Assembly: GCA_051294375.1 (NCBI GenBank)
Contig: CM119263.1
Location: 6,296,932 to 6,360,931, forward strand
Direction of reading: 5' to 3'
From: Paraspadella gotoi
Taxonomy: Eukaryota; Chaetognatha
DNA length: 64,000 bases
Below the pieces are notes generated by a model. That model was given only the letters and a program-made list of their open reading frames with translations. It made no database searches and was not told the DNA's origin. A program made the translations under genes and the position numbers. Positions within the stretch are counted from its first letter, which is position 1. Each line of letters starts with the position of its first letter. Below, one piece after another: positions 59,524 through 64,000 of this stretch.

Positions 59524-61483
59524 TCCATTTTCCATGGTGCCGAAACTCGTTCCGATCTCTTCTTTGCCTCATGAGGCAAAAGAGGGAAATCGGAGTTGAA
59601 TGAGTGAGAAGACGTTTTACAGCGAGCGCCTCGTATAACGACTTTCCGCGCAAACATCTAACCCGTTAAAGAGGCCGATAAATTATCCGACTGTAGTCGA
59701 TTTCTCCTTCCTATCATCGCGAGTGATGAGCCGAAACGAATAACATGGCGGGAAATGTCGGGGCATGGAGGTCAGAAGACCGGAATGAAGTTTAAAAGAT
59801 GCGACAGGGCCCTGGGCAGTCATCCCCAGGATCGCGGCTGACATTTTCAAACCCCATAAGAATATGCCGCCTTGAAAGCAGAAGAGACAAGAGCAAGGGA
59901 TCACTCGGCAAAGGACGAATTTGGGATCGAGAGAGGGTGAGGACGAGGGCAAAATTAGGGTGAGGTAAGGCTAAGGATGAAGGGTAAGTTCAGAGAAGGA
60001 CGAGGAACAAATTTCCATCTCGTTTCGCGTCCAGAGCCAAAAGAGGAGTTCGTCAGCGGCGCCACCCAAGCGGAACAGTTTCGTCAAACGGGCGAAAGAG
60101 GGCGTTTCTTGGCGCGGACGAGAGGGACGTAGCGGTGACGGGGTGATTGGTGGGGTGAGCAGAGGCGAAAGGGTGTCGTGATCTAAAAACGCCAATATTA
60201 TTTCTTATTTCACCTCAAACAACTCGGGGCGTGGCATTTGGCAATGAAATAATCTTTGCAGAATAGTTTAAAAATAGTTTTTTTTAGCTGAAAGACAAAG
60301 ATATCGCGTTATAAAAATTGTCAAAGCAAAGGGCGTTGTTTCGTGAAAAAGGGGGAGGGCCGGGGGCGAAGGGGCCTCGATTGAGGGTTGAAAGAGTGAA
60401 GCGGAAGCATCGCCGAGATCGGTCATTGTTTTCACGTGGAAAGTTAAGATGTGTGGGAAAGTAAAGATTTTGTTTTTTTGTTTTTTTTTGCCTCGGAAAA
60501 AAAAACGGAGAGGGTAATATTTCGAATTAAAAAATAAAAAAATAAAAATTAAAAAGAAAAAAAACCGCAAATAGGAAAAATTAAAACTGAAAATATTCGA
60601 AGCGGAAAAAAAAAAGGCAACGAAGTCGAAGAAGAAAAAAAAAATTGTAGAAGCGCGAGGACGATAAAGGCCGATAAAAAAAGGGGGAGTGAGGGAGGGA
60701 GGGGGGGAGGGAGGGGGGGAAAGGAGGAGACGAGGGGGTCGTTGAGGAGCAGAAGGGCAAAAAGGGGGAAAGCAGAAGGAGAAGGGCAAAAAGATCGAAA
60801 GGTTTTGACGTTAATCAAGACGTCATTGAAACCTTTCCAATTTGCAAGATCACCTTTCGAGTTCTGCTGCCTTTTTTTCGCCTTTGACTCTCAGCTGTGT
60901 AAAAATTTGAAGAAGAGGAAACGTCACGTCACGGACTGATTGAAAAAACTTCGAGTTTAGAGAAAACGGACATTTTTCGACTAACAATTAGTCGAAAAAT
61001 GTATGTTTTCATGTAAAAACCGTATGTCCTTGTTGTGAAACAAAAGTTAAATTGTTCTAATAGTTTCAAATACACGCAGTTGTTTACATTTTTTTATTTC
61101 AATCGAAACGCTTGAACGTCAAATCACTGGTTCGCTTTTTTCCTTCATTCCTCCGCGTACCGATTGATTCTTAACTTAACCTTTCCTCACTTTTTCCTTT
61201 TTCTTTTCTCTTTCCTTTCCTCCTTTCCTCGTTCCTCATTTTTCTCTTCGATCTCTCACCTTTCGTCCCTCTTCAATTTCCTCCCTTTTCCTCCCTTTGC
61301 TCTCTCGCTCGTTTTCAATTTCCTCCTTCGGGTTCGGTCACCAAACAACCGATCACAAGGTTCGATTCGTCGTCGTCGTCGTCGTCGTCGTCGATCGAAA
61401 AAAAAACCTTTTCGATTCGTGATTCGTCAAAGTCTTCACTTATTCTCTGAGTGAAAGAAAAGAGAACAGAACAAAAGATGTTT

Positions 61484-61484
<1 letters not shown>

Positions 61485-61558
<74 letters not shown>
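61485..61558. repeat. (AG)n microsatellite
   Basis: Uninterrupted AG dinucleotides, about 37 units. Confidence 0.95.
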
Positions 61559-61560
<2 letters not shown>

Positions 61561-61656
61561 AAAAATAAAAGAATATAAAAAAAGGGGTAATTATTTCCAA
61601 CTCAATTCTGGTCGGAATCGCGATTATCGAATTTTCTTCTTCTTTTTTTTTCGCAG

Positions 61657-61708
61657 AAGAAAAGAAATCGTGAAGGGGAAGCGAGGAGGGCTTTATCCGA
61701 TAATGGAA

Positions 61709-61789
<81 letters not shown>

Positions 61790-62338
61790 GAAGGTGACAT
61801 CCCGAGAGAAATTGATGGAAGGTTTTTCGCCGACGAAGACGAAGACGAAGACGAAGACGAAGACGAAGATGGAAGGAAAAAGAAAGTTGTTGTCTTTTCT
61901 TCGTCGTTGTCATCGTTGTTGTTGTCCTCGTCTGTAGAATCATGTCAATTTTTTTAACATGTAAGTTATCACAAGCCTCCTTCCTCATTATAATAATATA
62001 AGTTGCTAAATATTATCTTACGAAATAAATTCTTTCCTCTGGAATGTTCGCCTCGTTCGATGTTAATCCGGCGGCCTGGCAATCGAAAAACAACAACGAC
62101 GACAACGACAACGACAACGATCAAAACTAGAAGACGTCGTAGAAATTGATGGAAAATTCTTCGACGAAGAAGAAGAATAATGTAGCCTGCAGGGGTTAGA
62201 GAAGACGACGACGATGGCGACGACGAACACCGCGACGACGATGACGACGATAGCGACGTTGAATCGGATTTACATTTTCGCGACGACAAATTTTTCGTTC
62301 CACCCAAAAAAGTTGGAAAAAAAGTTTATATAATATGA
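61657..62338 (+). CDS. Candidate gene for an aspartate-rich protein
   Basis: A strong acceptor (T run then TCGCAG) opens a frame reading RKEIVKGKRGGLYPIME, then about 27 Asp, EEGDIPREIDGRFFADE and an Asp-Glu tract. Further on, another acceptor-like CTAG opens DVVEIDGKFFDEEEE and a stop (62131-62180), and a third (CCTGCAG) opens VREDDDDGDDE...SDVESDLHFRDDKFFVPPKK to TGA at 62336-62338. The repeated EIDG(R/K)FF motif outside the triplet repeats argues for selection on protein sequence. I could not settle which segments are spliced together; a T run near 61951 may hide an indel before a good donor (CAT|GTAAGTT). Asp-rich proteins of this kind include biomineral matrix and calcium-buffering proteins, but no function can be assigned. 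Confidence 0.4.
61709..61788. repeat. (GAC)n microsatellite
   Basis: About 26 GAC units, inside the Asp-rich frame above. Confidence 0.95.
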
Positions 62339-62452
62339 ATGAATTATGGTTGTACTAATAATAAGCGGAGGACTGCAAAGGCGAGAGCAAATAAAAAAGC
62401 AAATCAAATGGTTAAAAGAAGAAAAGAAAAGAAAAAAAAAGAAAAGAAAAGA

Positions 62453-62540
62453 GAATAGAAAAGAATAGAATAGAATAGAATAGAATAGAATAGAATAGAA
62501 TAGAATAGAATAGAATAGAATAGAATAGAATAGAATAGAA
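62453..62540. repeat. (TAGAA)n microsatellite
   Basis: About 16 TAGAA units flanked by AAGAAAAG-type sequence. Confidence 0.95.
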
Positions 62541-62717
62541 AAGAAAAGAGAGGAAAAATAAATTGACTCTGCGAAAACATCATAGATTCGCCAAACGCTG
62601 TTTTCTTTTTTGCCGGGCGACGATTTCCGTGTGCGAAGGGTCGGGCGGCCCCGCGCGGGGGGGGGTGAGGGCTGAGCGTCTTGAGGGAGAGATGATGGAG
62701 ATGATGGAGAGATCGTG

Positions 62718-62822
62718 ATGGGGCGATTCACGGAGTTAATGAGGCGGATTAGAGGCGGGATAAAAAGGAGGAAGCGGAATCGAGCGGACCGAGTTTGGGA
62801 GACGAACAGGATGGAATCATTG
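62718..62822 (+). CDS. Possible first exon of a + strand gene running out of the window
   Basis: ATG at 62718 opens 35 codons, rich in Arg/Lys (MGRFTELMRRIRGG...WETNRMESL), that end exactly at a consensus donor TTG|GTGAGTCT. The donor is followed by further near-copies of GTGAGTCTA. No downstream exon is identified before the window ends. Chance is a real alternative. Confidence 0.25.
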
Positions 62823-64000
62823 GTGAGTCTATGTGAGACTAGGTGAGTCTAGGTGAGTCTAGGTCTAGTCAAAAGGGCGCGGGGTCGAAAACATTGTTTA
62901 CATTCGCCCAGAACCTCATCTCCAACCGCGAAACAATCTTCTTCGTCCCACGACGCGAGACTCCGACTTGTTTATTTCCTCCTTTTGTTTGTTCACGTCT
63001 AAAAAAAAAACAAAAAACAAAAAAACCAAACACAATTTTATGCCGCGTTATTTCTCGTAGAGCGAGAGAATGGGGGGTGGGGGCCAAATTAAAAAGAAAA
63101 AGAGGCGGAGGAACAAAGAAGAAAAAAGAAAATAGCAAAAGAAAAGCGAAAAATTAATGTTTTTCGCGAGAGGGAGAATTAGAAAAACCATTTTTGATTT
63201 TTAACAACAAAAACAACAAAGCAAACAACAAAATTTAAACAAAAAAGGATAATGGAGAAGAAAAGAAAGGAAGATTAAGGGAAAAAAGGAAAGAACACAA
63301 TTTGCCCTCTTTTTTTTCCTTTCTTTTTTTTTTCGTCCTCAATTTCCACGGGTTTTCCTTCGGGTCTAATTTCCCCGCGTTTTTTCGGATCTGAGACGAT
63401 CAAGGGACGGAGGACCGCGTCGGGGGATGGTGGAGAGGACGGGGGAGGGGGGGTGTTAATGATGGGGTGGTAATGGCGATGGCGGTCAAAAGGACGAGAG
63501 GTGCTGGACCGACGGACCGACAGATGGAACGGAATGACATCGATCGAAAACTGAGGCGAGATGTTTAAAGGTAAGGTCGAGAGAGAGATGATATCGGTCA
63601 GGGTAAGTGAAAGGTAAGTACGAGGGTTTTTGTTCGGATGAGACAAACGGAAAAGTTGTTGTCTTTTTTGACGCATATATGAGGCGTTTCTTGGAGACGG
63701 GACTACCGGACGTGAGGTGGAAAAGAAGATGGTGGCGTTGGCGAGGCCGACTGGGAAGGGGGTGGGTCCTTCGGGAGGGGAGAGATCTGGACCGAGATCC
63801 TTACGCCTTTGGGTTTTTTTCGGCTAAGAAAAAAAAAATCTAAGCCGAGACCCAAAATGGTCTCTCTCTCTCGAAAAAAAAAGGCCAATCGGGTCCTTGT
63901 TATTTTTTTTTTTTCTCTGTTTCAGTTTCACCTTTTCGTTCTTTTTTTTTCGTTCTTTTGTTTCCGTTTTTGTTTTCTAATCGTTTTTAGTAGCGGCTCT
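62823..64000. other. Low-complexity right flank, no gene recognised
   Basis: G-rich and A-rich stretches, repeated GGTAAGT-like strings at 63570-63625, and T-rich runs near the end. No exon is supported. Confidence 0.4.

Noticed and set aside
59181-59657. Arg/Glu-rich ORFs on the - strand
   Set aside because: They are the reverse reading of the CT arrays, and no part outside the repeat looks coding.
59683-59952. ORF with MSAAILGMTAQGPVASF
   Set aside because: No convincing splice sites, homology or codon signal; kept only as a note.
61602-61988. Poly-Arg ORF on the - strand opposite the Asp-rich frame
   Set aside because: It is the reverse frame of the GAC repeat; the + strand frame has splice support and a repeated non-repeat motif, this one has neither.

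Overview
This window is nuclear DNA from an animal, most likely an invertebrate. Genes are split by spliceosomal introns, intergenic DNA is AT-rich and full of simple repeats (GA/CT, ATT, GAC, CTTT), and the recognisable genes are metazoan families: sphingomyelin synthase, a FoxN2/3-type forkhead factor, CLCA, a BPI/LBP-like lipid-binding protein, a tau/MAP-repeat protein, a Ras-like GTPase and a secreted GH18 chitinase with a peritrophin-type chitin-binding domain. The chitinase and the repeat content suggest a protostome, but I cannot name the species. Exon models below were built by hand from GT-AG (or GC-AG) sites and phase agreement.

Layout. 0-1.2 kb: terminal exon of a + strand gene entering from the left, then a small - strand ORF. 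3.5-10.2 kb (-): sphingomyelin synthase. 11.0 kb (+): a probable first exon, head-to-head with it. 15.6-18.8 kb (-): FoxN2/3-like factor. 21.4-25.4 kb (+): CLCA in three exons, both introns with GC donors. 27.5-34.4 kb (+): a nine-exon gene whose phases close exactly (4620 nt, 1539 aa), with a signal peptide, two ankyrin blocks, two EGF modules, two Ig domains, a third EGF and about eight membrane segments. 35.9-43.1 kb: a 3.6-kb head-to-tail duplication of the 3' end of the BPI-like gene (40.9-45.2 kb, -), each copy carrying an inverted-repeat element with a hammerhead-ribozyme core. 46.3 kb (-): tau/MAP-repeat exon. 48.4-49.9 kb (-): divergent Ras-like GTPase. 51.4-53.0 kb (-): chitinase. 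53.8-54.6 kb (-): two phase-compatible exons of an unidentified gene. 54.7-64 kb: pyrimidine- and microsatellite-rich DNA with an Asp-rich coding candidate at 61.7-62.3 kb.

Quality of the sequence. Several genes are broken by single-base indels in homopolymers or short repeats (chitinase linker, FoxN last exon, GTPase exon junction, BPI exons), and the two duplication copies differ mostly by such indels. I read this as residual error of a noisy long-read assembly rather than gene decay. No operons, CRISPR arrays or confident tRNA/rRNA genes were seen. The most novel objects are the ankyrin-EGF-Ig-multipass receptor-like protein, whose ankyrin part carries N-glycosylation sequons, and the hammerhead-bearing inverted repeat.
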